This document shows positions 9,217 to 20,363 of a DNA stretch of 64,000 bases, in pieces; within the stretch, counting starts at the first letter, position 1; every line of letters begins with the position of its first letter. The notes under the pieces were generated by a model that worked only from the letters and a program-made list of their open reading frames with translations, was not told where the DNA came from and made no database searches. Location: contig NZ_PVTI01000005.1 of assembly GCF_003002895.1 (NCBI RefSeq), positions 100,596 through 164,595 on the forward strand, written 5' to 3'. Source of the stretch: Knoellia remsis. GTDB taxonomy: Bacteria; Actinomycetota; Actinomycetes; Actinomycetales; Dermatophilaceae. The translations under genes and the position numbers were made by a program.

Positions 9217-10394
9217 GTTACGCGCGCCCGCCACAGTGCGCCGCGGTCCGCGCCGTCGGACGTGACCACCCACAGCTCGCCGTCGTGCAGCACCGCAGAG
9301 ACGGGTATGCCGTCCGGTCCCGGTGTCGTGGTCCACGCGTCACCGCGGCCTCGCAGCACGACACTGCCCGTGTCGGTCGCCGTGACGAGCAGGAGGTCGT
9401 CGCCGACCGTCAGCGGTGCCGGCGGTGCTGCCTTCTCGGGCACGGTGATCGGGGGTATGCCGGGTGGCTGGCTCGCGGTGTCCGTCGTGAGCTGCCACAT
9501 CGTCAGCTTCCCCTCCGTCGTGCCCGCGAGGACGCACTCAGTGGCGTCGCACGTGGCGGCCTGCGCGACGGAGATGCCGGAGTCGCCCATCCGGGGGAGG
9601 TCTTGCCGCGTCCAGGGACCACTGGGCCCGGGAGAGGACCACGTGGAGGGCGTGACCGTGACCGAGCCGTCGGTCAGCCCGGTCACCGAGCCAGCGAGGA
9701 GGAGGCCCTCGCCCCGGGGGACGATGGCGCGGGCGTCGAGGAGCGCCTCAGGGGTGCTGCCGAGGGCCGTGCCGGTCGAGGGCTGCCGGGCCCACCGGTC
9801 GCCCGTCTTGGTCCAGGTGGCGATGTCGAGCCCGGTGGACTCGCTCTGCCAGGCGCCGAGCACGACAGGCGACGCACCGGCATACGCAACGCCCACGAGG
9901 TCTCCCGCCCCGTAGCTGCCGAAGACACCGAACGGCTGCTCCTGCTCGGCCACCCCGCTGAGCGAGCCGGACCAGGTCTGCCAGCGGTAGTTCGCGTGCG
10001 CGCCGCCGCGGGCGCCGCTCACCGCCTCGATGCGGTCGCCGCGGACGGCGAGCTGGAACCACCGTGCCTCGAAGCCGTAGGGCGAGCGCGGGGTGACCGG
10101 GACCTCGCGCAGGGTGTCTGCGGAGGGGCCGGCGAGGATCCTCGGACGGACCCGCTGACCTTCGGGGGCGATGGCACCGACGACGACGGTGTCACCGTCG
10201 GCCGCGCGCGAGGCGGTGGCGAGGGTGACGGGGGAGAGGCCGGCGGGGAGGGCGACGGCGGTCCAGGCCAGCGGCTCGCCGGCCCCGGCGGTGGGCTCAG
10301 GCGGGGACTCGGCCGCCGGTGAGCAGGCGGCGGCCAGCACCCCCGCGAGGGCCGTGGCCGCGACGGCGCGGCCGGCTCGTGACCGAGATCCCAC
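9213..10394 (-). CDS. Putative lipoprotein, beta-propeller-like
   Basis: A 393-residue protein with a signal peptide (RAVAATALAGVLAAAC) ending in a lipobox with Cys at residue 24, so it is predicted to be lipid-anchored outside the membrane. The mature part is rich in Trp, Gly and Thr and shows repeated strand-turn units (WQTWSG, LGAWQSES, WTKTGDRW, MWQLTTD, LWVVTSDG), suggesting a WD40- or sialidase-like propeller, but I recognise no named family. Two cysteines (ATCDATEC) may form a disulphide. It is first in an operon with the isomerase and hydrolase. The GTG start lies 6 nt after TAGGGT, so it is probably leaderless. Confidence 0.75.
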   Translation of the reverse strand: MGSRSRAGRAVAATALAGVLAAACSPAAESPPEPTAGAGEPLAWTAVALPAGLSPVTLATASRAADGDTVVVGAIAPEGQRVRPRILAGPSADTLREVPVTPRSPYGFEARWFQLAVRGDRIEAVSGARGGAHANYRWQTWSGSLSGVAEQEQPFGVFGSYGAGDLVGVAYAGASPVVLGAWQSESTGLDIATWTKTGDRWARQPSTGTALGSTPEALLDARAIVPRGEGLLLAGSVTGLTDGSVTVTPSTWSSPGPSGPWTRQDLPRMGDSGISVAQAATCDATECVLAGTTEGKLTMWQLTTDTASQPPGIPPITVPEKAAPPAPLTVGDDLLLVTATDTGSVVLRGRGDAWTTTPGPDGIPVSAVLHDGELWVVTSDGADRGALWRARVT

Positions 10395-10400
10395 GGTCCG

Positions 10401-10406
10401 ACCCTA
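10401..10406 (-). promoter_or_regulatory. -10 box for leaderless lipoprotein operon
   Basis: Minus-strand TAGGGT is followed by CGGACC and the GTG at 10394. Confidence 0.45.
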
Positions 10407-10437
10407 GGCCCCGAACCGGCGGCGGAGGTGGCTGTCG

Positions 10438-13695
<3,258 letters not shown>

Positions 13696-13708
13696 CGGCA
13701 TACCGCAA

Positions 13709-13748
13709 CGAGGTCGGTATGCCGCAGCCGACCGGCATACCGACCTCG
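13709..13748. terminator. 16-bp hairpin terminator after uvrA
   Basis: Arms 13709-13724 and 13733-13748 are perfectly complementary around an 8-nt loop. The arms carry GGTATGCCG and CGGCATACC, the heptamer that is over-represented throughout this window. Confidence 0.8.
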
Positions 13749-13753
13749 CACGG

Positions 13754-13824
13754 GCTCGAGCGAGCCATCGATTTCCGACCGATGCACCCATGCGTGGCTC
13801 GCTCGAGCATCGATGCATCGGTCG
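13754..13824. repeat. Two interlocked inverted repeats (pseudoknot topology)
   Basis: GCTCGAGCGAGCCA (13754-13767) pairs with 13795-13808 (14 bp, perfect). CGACCGATGCA (13776-13786), inside that loop, pairs with TGCATCGGTCG (13814-13824, 11 bp, perfect), outside it. The order A-B-A'-B' is that of an H-type pseudoknot. It lies between convergent uvrA and livF, close to the livF stop. Confidence 0.7.
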
Positions 13825-13839
13825 CCGTGGCCCTGGGCC

Positions 13840-14553
13840 TCAGTCTTCGCCGAGGTAGGCCTTACGGACGTCGTCGCTCTCGAGCAGCTCACGCCCCGAG
13901 CCGGACAGGACGATCTGCCCGACCTCGAGGACGTAGCCCTTCGTTGCCCGCTTGAGCGCGGCCTGGGCGTTCTGCTCGACGAGCAGGATCGTCGTGCCCT
14001 GCTCCTGCAGCGTCGTCACCGTCGACATGACCGTCTTCATCATGAGCGGCGACAGGCCCATCGACGGCTCGTCGAGCATGAGCAGCTTCGGGCGGCTCAT
14101 CATGGCGCGGCCCATCGCGAGCATCTGCTGCTCACCACCGGAGAACGTGCCGGCCGCCTGCGACTTGCGCTCCCCGAGGATCGGGAAGAGGTCGTAGGCC
14201 GCCTGCAGGTCCGTGCGGACGTCGTTGTCCCGGCGCGCGAACGCGCCGAGGAGCAGGTTCTGCTCGACGGTGAGGCGCGGGAAGATCCGTCGACCCTCGG
14301 GGGAGTGCGCCAGCCCGAGGGTGACGATCTCGTGCGCGGCGACCGAGTCGATCCGCTTGCCCTGGAAGCGGATCGAACCGCTCGTCGGGCGCAGCAGGCC
14401 GGAGATCGTCCGCAGCGTCGTGGTCTTGCCCGCACCGTTCGTGCCGATGAGGCTGACGACCTCGCCCTCGTCGACGCTGAAGCTGATGCCCTTGACGGCC
14501 TTGATCTTGCCGTAGGACACGACGAGGTCCCGGACCTCGAGCATGGGGCTCAC
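13840..14553 (-). CDS. livF: LivF, branched-chain amino acid ABC transporter ATPase
   Basis: A 237-residue ABC ATPase with Walker A GTNGAGKTT, signature FSGGEQQMLA and Walker B LLMLDEPSMGL. It lacks the C-terminal extension of LivG and ends VRKAYLGED, the usual LivF ending. It is the last gene of a five-gene minus-strand set livK-livH-livM-livG-livF and overlaps livG by 4 nt (ATGA). Known role: energises uptake of leucine, isoleucine and valine or related amides across the cytoplasmic membrane. Confidence 0.95.
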   Translation of the reverse strand: MSPMLEVRDLVVSYGKIKAVKGISFSVDEGEVVSLIGTNGAGKTTTLRTISGLLRPTSGSIRFQGKRIDSVAAHEIVTLGLAHSPEGRRIFPRLTVEQNLLLGAFARRDNDVRTDLQAAYDLFPILGERKSQAAGTFSGGEQQMLAMGRAMMSRPKLLMLDEPSMGLSPLMMKTVMSTVTTLQEQGTTILLVEQNAQAALKRATKGYVLEVGQIVLSGSGRELLESDDVRKAYLGED

Positions 14554-15467
14554 GGCTGCTCCTCCGTGGTCATGGGGGCGTTCGGTATGCCGTCCGCTCC
14601 CGTCGTCGGGTCGTCGTCGCGCGGCGGCGCGTCGTCGTCATCGTCGCCGCCACCGATGTAGGCCTCGATGACGCGCGGGTCGGACTGCACCTCCCCGGGG
14701 GTGCCCTCGACGAGGACCTCACCGCGGACGAGGCAGAGCACGCGGTCGCAGAGGTTGAAGATGAACCTCATGTCGTGCTCGATGACGACGACCGCGAGGC
14801 CGCTGTCCCGGATCCGGAAGATCAGGTCACTGGCCTGGCGGGTCTCCTGGGGGTTCATGCCGGCCGTGGGCTCGTCGAGCAGGATGAGCTTCGGGTCGGT
14901 CGCGAGGGCCCGCGCGATCTCGAGGCGGCGCTGGTCGCCATAGGGCATGTTGCGGGCCAGGTGCTCGGCCGAGCCGCCGAGACCGACGAAGTCGAGGAGC
15001 TCCTGGGCGCGCGCCCGGGTCGCCTCCTCCTCCCGCCGGAACTTCGGTCCGCGCAGGATCGAGGTGAGCGCCATGGACGAGGTGCGGCAGTAACGCCCCA
15101 CCATGACGTTCTCGAGGGCCGTCATGTTGCCGAAGAGCCGGATGTTCTGGAACGTCCGGGCCATGCCGGCGACGACGACCGCTCGCGGCTTCGGCGGCAG
15201 CACCTCGCCGTTGAGCGTCACCTGCCCCTCGGTGGGCTTGTAGAGACCGGTGAGGCAGTTGAAGAACGTCGTCTTGCCGGCACCGTTCGGGCCGATGAGC
15301 CCGACGATCTCGCCCTCGTTCACGGTCATGTCGACGTCCTTGACGGCCGTGAGGCCGCCGAAGCGCATCGTCACACCGCGAGCCTCGAGGACCGGGGCGC
15401 CGCCGGGGACGGCGGGGGTGGGGGAGCCCGGGGTGGGCTGGGCAGGAGTCTCGTCGGTGACGGTCAT
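14550..15467 (-). CDS. livG: LivG, branched-chain amino acid ABC transporter ATPase
   Basis: A 305-residue ABC ATPase with Walker A GPNGAGKTT, the LivG-type TFQNIRLF segment, YGDQRRLEIARAL in place of a canonical LSGGQ, Walker B LILLDEPTAGM, and the LivG C-terminal VIEAYIGG. It carries an extra Asp-rich and proline-rich tail of about 30 residues and a Pro/Thr-rich N-terminus of about 25 residues not needed for the fold. It overlaps livM and livF by 4 nt each. Confidence 0.95.
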   Translation of the reverse strand: MTVTDETPAQPTPGSPTPAVPGGAPVLEARGVTMRFGGLTAVKDVDMTVNEGEIVGLIGPNGAGKTTFFNCLTGLYKPTEGQVTLNGEVLPPKPRAVVVAGMARTFQNIRLFGNMTALENVMVGRYCRTSSMALTSILRGPKFRREEEATRARAQELLDFVGLGGSAEHLARNMPYGDQRRLEIARALATDPKLILLDEPTAGMNPQETRQASDLIFRIRDSGLAVVVIEHDMRFIFNLCDRVLCLVRGEVLVEGTPGEVQSDPRVIEAYIGGGDDDDDAPPRDDDPTTGADGIPNAPMTTEEQP

Positions 15468-17263
15468 GCCTTGGCCTCCTCTTCCTCGAGATGGACCTCT
15501 TCGATGCGTTCGGCCAGGTCCTCGTCGTCCTCGTGGAACTCGAGCTTGCGCCGCTGGCTCGCGACGAGGCCCTCCGGACGGAACCGCATCATGAGCACGA
15601 GCACGAGCCCGAAGATCATGAGCCGGTAGTCGTTGATGAACCGCAGCTTCTCCGGGAGGAGCTTGAGGATCGTCGCGCCGATGAGGACGCCGGCGACCGT
15701 GCCCATACCGCCGAGCACGACCGCGGCGAGCAGGAACGCCGACTCGAGGAAGATGTACTGGTCCGGCGACACCGAGACGTCGTGGTGAGCCTTGACGGTG
15801 CCGGCCATGCCAGCAAGGAACGCGCCGCCGGCGAACGCGAACAGCTTGAGCCCGAAGACGTTGACGCCCATGGCCTCGGCCGCCTTCTCGTCCTCACGGA
15901 TGGCGACCCAGCCGCGTCCGATCCGGCTGTTGTTGAGCCGGGTGAAGACGAGGATGATGATCGCCGCGATGACGAGCAGCAGGAAGTAGTAGTTCGCGAA
16001 CCGGCCGATGGTGATGCCGAGGATCTCGTGCGGTTGCCCGAAGTCGAACCCGAAGAAGTTGAGCTCCGGGATGGCCGGGATGCCGTTGGGGCCGTTGGTG
16101 AGGTCCGGCCCGTTGGTGCCGTCGAGGTTGCCCATCGTGAACCGGAAGATCTCACCGAACGCCAGCGTGACGATGGCGAGGTAGTCACCGGACACGCGCA
16201 GGGTCGGCGAGCCGATGATGAGGCCGAGCACCGCCGAGAAGCACGCGCCGATGAGGACGACCACGAGGAACGGGGGCTTCCACCCGATCGTCGCGAACGC
16301 CGAGTTCGACATCGTCGCGCCGACGTAGGCGCCCGCGCCGAGGAAGGCGATGTAGCCGAGGTCGAGCAGGCCGGCGAGGCCGACGACGATGTTGAGGCCG
16401 AGCGCGGTCGCCGCGAAGATCAGCACCTGGGTCGCGATGGACATGTTCTCGTCCGACCCGCCCTGGGTGAACGGGAAGAGGAACGCCACCGCGAACGCAC
16501 CGAGCATGAGGACCTGACGGTTCTTCTGCGCGATGAGCCCGACCCACGTGAAGAAGCCGGCCTTGGCCAGCCCCCACGCCAGGGCGAACGCGAACACGAG
16601 GAAGAGCGAGAAGGCCCCACCCGTGCTCGTCCCGAGCGCGTACGTCGCACCGAAGAGCACCGCCGCGAGCAGCACGACGATGGTGATGATCTCGACCCAC
16701 GACGAGGTCTGCGCGAAGAGCGGGTCCTTGCTCTGGTGCGAGACGAGCATGAGCCCCGAGAGCGCGATGAGCAGCGCGCCCACCGTCGAGACCCAGCCGC
16801 CGGGGTTGACGTTGATGAGACCGCCGGAGCGGACCGCGATGATCCCGAGCGTGATGACCATGTAGGCCAGCGCGCCGAGACCGAGGATCCGGACCGCGGC
16901 AGCGGTGTCGAGCCAGTCGCCGAGCCGGTGCAGCGGCCCCTGGTGCGCGAGCAGCATGACGAGCGCCACGAGCCCGAGGATGATCATGCAGATCTGCACG
17001 CCGTTGGGGTAGAAGTCGACGGACAGGTCGCCGAGGACGTTGCTCGTGTAGCTCCACGAGAGGAACGTGCCGCCGACGAGCAAGGCCACACCGAGGAGCC
17101 CGAGGGGCCAGGCCGCGGCGCTGCCGCGTCCGGGGAAGCGTTCGAGCAGCGGGGTGCGCTCGTGGTCGTCGTCGTATGCCGGCCGGTCCGTCTCGCGGAC
17201 CGGTGCGGGCGCGTCGACGCCGGGAAGGTCGTTCGTGGGGGTGAGGTCGTCGTGGGTGCTCAT
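15464..17263 (-). CDS. livM: LivM, branched-chain amino acid ABC permease (long form)
   Basis: A 599-residue permease. The core permease domain begins near residue 290 (ATQVLIFAATALGLNIVVG) and contains the Liv permease signatures DLGYIAFLGAGAYVGA and the cytoplasmic coupling loop GRGWVAIREDEKAAEAMG. Ahead of it is a cytoplasmic Asp/Pro-rich start of about 45 residues and about seven further hydrophobic segments, so it is longer than E. coli LivM (425). The C-terminal tail is acidic. The reading frame is open for 250 codons upstream, through livH in another frame; I start at the ATG at 17263, which overlaps the livH stop (ATGA). Confidence 0.93.
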   Translation of the reverse strand: MSTHDDLTPTNDLPGVDAPAPVRETDRPAYDDDHERTPLLERFPGRGSAAAWPLGLLGVALLVGGTFLSWSYTSNVLGDLSVDFYPNGVQICMIILGLVALVMLLAHQGPLHRLGDWLDTAAAVRILGLGALAYMVITLGIIAVRSGGLINVNPGGWVSTVGALLIALSGLMLVSHQSKDPLFAQTSSWVEIITIVVLLAAVLFGATYALGTSTGGAFSLFLVFAFALAWGLAKAGFFTWVGLIAQKNRQVLMLGAFAVAFLFPFTQGGSDENMSIATQVLIFAATALGLNIVVGLAGLLDLGYIAFLGAGAYVGATMSNSAFATIGWKPPFLVVVLIGACFSAVLGLIIGSPTLRVSGDYLAIVTLAFGEIFRFTMGNLDGTNGPDLTNGPNGIPAIPELNFFGFDFGQPHEILGITIGRFANYYFLLLVIAAIIILVFTRLNNSRIGRGWVAIREDEKAAEAMGVNVFGLKLFAFAGGAFLAGMAGTVKAHHDVSVSPDQYIFLESAFLLAAVVLGGMGTVAGVLIGATILKLLPEKLRFINDYRLMIFGLVLVLMMRFRPEGLVASQRRKLEFHEDDEDLAERIEEVHLEEEEAKA

Positions 17264-18183
17264 GCCCGGTCCACCACCCTCGCGCCGAGGAGGCCCTGCG
17301 GTCGGAAGACGAGGACGAGGATGAGGAGCGCGAAGGCCCACACGTCCTTCCACGCCGAGCCGCCGAACTGGCCGGGGATGAACTGCGTCGCCATCGACTC
17401 GGCGATGCCGAGGGTGAGGCCGCCGACGACCGCGCCCTGGATGTTGCCGATGCCACCGAGGACGGCCGCGGTGAAGGCCTTGAGGCCGGCGAGGAAGCCC
17501 ATCCGGAAGTCGATGTTGCTGTTGAGCAGGCCCTGCGCGACTCCGGCGACGGCGGCGAGCGCGGCACCGAGGGCGAAGGCGATGACGATGATCCGGTTGA
17601 CGTTGATGCCCATGAGCTGGGCCGTGTCCGGGTCCTGCGAGACGGCCTGCATGCCCTGGCCGAGGCGGGTGCGGTTGACGAAGAACCACAGCAGGGCCGC
17701 GGAGAGCGCGAGGGCGCCGATGGTGAAGAGCGCGGCCCGCTGGACCGTCACGCCGCCGACCTGGATGGCGGAGCCGGTGACGACGTCGATCTCGGGGAAG
17801 GTCAGCTTGCTCTTCGCGCCGGGGTAGAACAGCCGCACGGCCTCCTGGAGGAAGACCGAGATGCCGATGGCGGTGATGAGGGGAGCGAGGCGCGGGGCCC
17901 CGCGCAGTGGCCGGTACGCGATGCGCTCCATGATCACCGCGGTCAGCACCGAGACGATCACCGCGCCGAGGATCATGATCGGGAGGACCCAGAGGCCGGT
18001 CTGCCCCTTGAAGAGGACGGTCCATGTGGCCAGCGCGCCGAACGCGCCGATCATGAAGACCTCACCGTGGGCGAAGTTGATGAGCTGGACGATGCCGTAG
18101 ACCACGGTGTAGCCGACCGCGATCAACGCATACAGCGACCCGAGGGTCAGCCCGTCCATGATGGCTTGCAGGAACGCGGTCAT
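17260..18183 (-). CDS. livH: LivH, branched-chain amino acid ABC permease
   Basis: A 307-residue membrane permease with eight to nine hydrophobic segments. Typical LivH features are GLTLGSLYALIAVGYTVVYG at the N-terminus, INFAHGEVFMIGA, the coupling loop GQGMQAVSQDPDTAQLMGIN and AAVLGGIGNIQGAVVGG. It pairs with LivM as the transmembrane heterodimer. It is separated from livK by 121 nt containing a stable hairpin, so permease genes may be expressed below the binding protein. Confidence 0.95.
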   Translation of the reverse strand: MTAFLQAIMDGLTLGSLYALIAVGYTVVYGIVQLINFAHGEVFMIGAFGALATWTVLFKGQTGLWVLPIMILGAVIVSVLTAVIMERIAYRPLRGAPRLAPLITAIGISVFLQEAVRLFYPGAKSKLTFPEIDVVTGSAIQVGGVTVQRAALFTIGALALSAALLWFFVNRTRLGQGMQAVSQDPDTAQLMGINVNRIIVIAFALGAALAAVAGVAQGLLNSNIDFRMGFLAGLKAFTAAVLGGIGNIQGAVVGGLTLGIAESMATQFIPGQFGGSAWKDVWAFALLILVLVFRPQGLLGARVVDRA

Positions 18184-18225
18184 CGTCGGCGCGAGTCCTT
18201 TCGGGAGTGGGTGGCGGACACCGGA

Positions 18226-18253
18226 GCAGGGGCGGACTCTCGCCCGCCCCTGC
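18226..18253 (-). terminator. Stem-loop between livK and livH
   Basis: GCAGGGGCGG (18226-18235) pairs perfectly with CCGCCCCTGC (18244-18253) around an 8-nt loop, in the livK-livH gap. Its place suggests an attenuator or mRNA-stabilising hairpin that favours the binding-protein gene. Confidence 0.6.
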
Positions 18254-18304
18254 CCGGTTGCACGACGTCTGAACTACGACGTCAGAGCTGAAGCTCGAGA
18301 CAGG

Positions 18305-19528
18305 TCACTCGACGCTGCCGGACTTCACGGAGACCCACTTGCCACCCTCGACCTTGTAGCCGGTGATGACCTTGACGGAGGTGTCGCCGAACTCGTCGAA
18401 GCTCACCTTGCCGGTGACGCCGTCGAACGAGACCTTGCCGACCGCGTCGACCGTGGCCTGACGCGCGTCCTTGGCGCTGTCCGCGTCCTTGAGCGAGACC
18501 TTGAGGGCCTCGATGATCGCGTTCGCCGCGTCGTACGAGTAGCCGCCGTAGGCCGCCGAGGGCTCGGGGTAGTTCTGCGCCTTGTAGTCGGCGAGGAACT
18601 TCTTGCCGGCCTCGGTGTTCTCGGTCGGCTCACCGACGGACGTGGCGAGGTCACCGTTGGACGTCGACCCGGCGAGCTCGATGAACTTCGGGTCGTAGAT
18701 GCCGTCACCGCCCATGAGCGGGACGTTGAGGCCGGCGGCCTTCATCTGCTTGGACAGCGGACCGGCCTGCGGGTACTCACCGCCGTAGTAGACCGCGCCC
18801 GGCTTCTTCGGGGCGACCGCGGAGACGACGGGGGCGTAGTTCGACTCGTCCGGGTTGATCGTCTCGGCCGCGACGACCTGCCCACCGAGCTTCTTGTACG
18901 CCTCGGTGAAGTACTGGACGAGACCTTGGCCGTACGTCTTCTTGTCGTGGATCGTCGCGACGGTCTTGATGCCCTGGTCGATGAGGAACTGGGCCGCGAA
19001 GCCACCCTGCGCGATGTCAGTGGTGCAGGTGCGGAAGTACGTCTTGTACGGCCGGGTGTTGCCGTCGGCGCCACGGGTCAGCGACGGGCCGGTGTTCGCC
19101 GGCGAGATCTGGGTGATGTTCGCGGCCGCGAAGACCGGCTGGGTCTGCTGCGACACGCTCGAGTTGAGGTTGCCGACGACACCGACGACCTCGTCGTCAC
19201 CGGCGAGCTTGGTCGCGCCGTTCTTGCCGACCTCGGCCTTGCCCTCGTCGTCCACCGGCTCGACCTCGAGCTTCCAGCCGGGGATGGCGTCGGAGTCGTT
19301 GGCCTGCTTGACGGCGAGCTCGACGGAGTGCTGGATGCCGAGGCCGAGGGCGGACAGGTCACCAGAGAGCGGGGCGATGACGCCGATCTTGGCGACCTTG
19401 TCGCCGCCACCACCTTCGCCGCCGGAGCCGCCGCTGTCACCGGACTCACCGCGGGAGCCACATCCGGCGAGGGCGAGCGAGGCCACCAACAGGGAAGCGC
19501 CGACGGTCTTGACGGAACGCTGAGCCAC
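18305..19528 (-). CDS. livK: Branched-chain amino acid-binding lipoprotein
   Basis: A 407-residue periplasmic-binding-protein type I. From the GTG at 19528, which has AGGAGGAAA just upstream, the N-terminus is VKTVGASLLVASLALAGC with a lipobox, then a Gly/Ser/Glu linker and the binding domain (KIGVIAPLSGDLSALGLG, DDEVVGVVGNLNSSVSQQ, FRTCTTDIAQGGFAA, YSYDAANAIIEAL). The frame is open for 27 further codons, but these do not resemble a signal peptide. It delivers substrate to LivHM. It is divergent from the Rieske gene. Confidence 0.94.
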   Translation of the reverse strand: MAQRSVKTVGASLLVASLALAGCGSRGESGDSGGSGGEGGGGDKVAKIGVIAPLSGDLSALGLGIQHSVELAVKQANDSDAIPGWKLEVEPVDDEGKAEVGKNGATKLAGDDEVVGVVGNLNSSVSQQTQPVFAAANITQISPANTGPSLTRGADGNTRPYKTYFRTCTTDIAQGGFAAQFLIDQGIKTVATIHDKKTYGQGLVQYFTEAYKKLGGQVVAAETINPDESNYAPVVSAVAPKKPGAVYYGGEYPQAGPLSKQMKAAGLNVPLMGGDGIYDPKFIELAGSTSNGDLATSVGEPTENTEAGKKFLADYKAQNYPEPSAAYGGYSYDAANAIIEALKVSLKDADSAKDARQATVDAVGKVSFDGVTGKVSFDEFGDTSVKVITGYKVEGGKWVSVKSGSVE

Positions 19529-19720
19529 GTTTCCTCCTGAAGTTCTTCTCCCGCGGCACCATCGCCGAGGAGCTCGCAACGGGTGAGCGAGCATCCGAAC
19601 AATAGCCACGGGAACGCCGCTCGCTCAGCGTCTTGGCGCATTTCTGTGCCGAGTCGTTACACACGCTGACCGCACACAACGCTCTGCGAAAGTCCACAGG
19701 CGCGCCTCAGCGCGCGACGG

Positions 19721-19726
19721 CATACT
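19721..19726 (+). promoter_or_regulatory. -10 box for leaderless Rieske gene
   Basis: CATACT, one base from TATACT, is followed by GACCGCC and the ATG at 19734, a 7-nt spacing with no ribosome binding site. Confidence 0.45.
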
Positions 19727-19733
19727 GACCGCC

Positions 19734-20237
19734 ATGGACACCTCAACCCCTGCCACCGAGTCCCCCTCGACCGACCAGACGGCGGCAACCTGCTGCGGCC
19801 GTCGAGAGGCACTGCGCGCCGCGGGTGTCGTCGCCGTCGCGGGCGCCGGCCTCACCGCCTGCGGAACCGACGCCGAGCAGGCGGCGAACGACGCGGCCTC
19901 CAAGGCCGGGGATGCCGCCTCCGATGCCGCATCGAGCGCTGCCGGCGCGGCCAAGGACCTCGTCAAGCAGGCCGACATCCCCGTCGGCGGCGGCCAGGTC
20001 ATCGACTCCGCCAAGGTCGTCATCACCCAGCCGACCGAAGGAGACTTCAAGGCCTTCTCCGCGGTCTGCACCCACCAGGGCTGCACCGTCTCGGGTGTCA
20101 AGGACAACACGATCAGCTGCGCGTGCCACGGCAGCGAGTTCGACGCCGCCACCGGCGAGGTGAAGAAGGGCCCGGCCACGAAGCCGCTCCCCACGAAGAC
20201 CGTGTCCGTCGGCGCCGACGGCATCAGCGTGAGCTGA
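19734..20237 (+). CDS. Rieske [2Fe-2S] lipoprotein
   Basis: A 167-residue protein. The N-terminus has a twin-arginine-like GRREALRAAG and hydrophobic stretch ending in GLTAC (lipobox), then an Ala/Asp/Ser-rich linker of about 35 residues (AANDAASKAGDAASDAASS), then a Rieske domain with both cluster motifs CTHQGC and CACHGSEF. Folded export through Tat followed by lipidation is therefore likely. The electron-transfer partner is not evident from the neighbours (liv genes and uvrC). Stand-alone Rieske lipoproteins of this kind are common in actinobacteria and are distinct from QcrA. Confidence 0.9.
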   Translation: MDTSTPATESPSTDQTAATCCGRREALRAAGVVAVAGAGLTACGTDAEQAANDAASKAGDAASDAASSAAGAAKDLVKQADIPVGGGQVIDSAKVVITQPTEGDFKAFSAVCTHQGCTVSGVKDNTISCACHGSEFDAATGEVKKGPATKPLPTKTVSVGADGISVS

Positions 20238-20276
20238 CCGCGCTGGGTCCGGCGACTGCGCACGCAGGCGCGCGGC

Positions 20277-20304
20277 CGGCATACGCGCGCTTTCTCGTAT
20301 GCCG
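20277..20304 (+). terminator. Hairpin after the Rieske gene
   Basis: CGGCATACG (20277-20285) pairs with CGTATGCCG (20296-20304) around a 10-nt loop. This is another terminator stem built from the GTATGCC heptamer. Confidence 0.6.
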
Positions 20305-20351
20305 TCCGCGCACCGTCGTGGGCGGCGCACCCGGGCGTCGGTGCCACGAAA

Positions 20352-20357
20352 TAGGGT
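20352..20357 (+). promoter_or_regulatory. -10 box for leaderless uvrC
   Basis: TAGGGT is followed by TGGGGG and the GTG at 20364 (6 nt). Confidence 0.5.
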
Positions 20358-20363
20358 TGGGGG

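Noticed and set aside
15464..18025. An 853-codon open frame that would give LivM a 254-residue N-terminal extension
   Set aside because: The extension is livH read in another frame. It is Arg/His/Pro-rich noise, and the ATG at 17263 overlaps the livH stop as in the rest of the operon.
19529..19733. Riboswitch or small RNA between livK and the Rieske gene
   Set aside because: I found no conserved motif or stable long hairpin there; it looks like an ordinary divergent promoter region.
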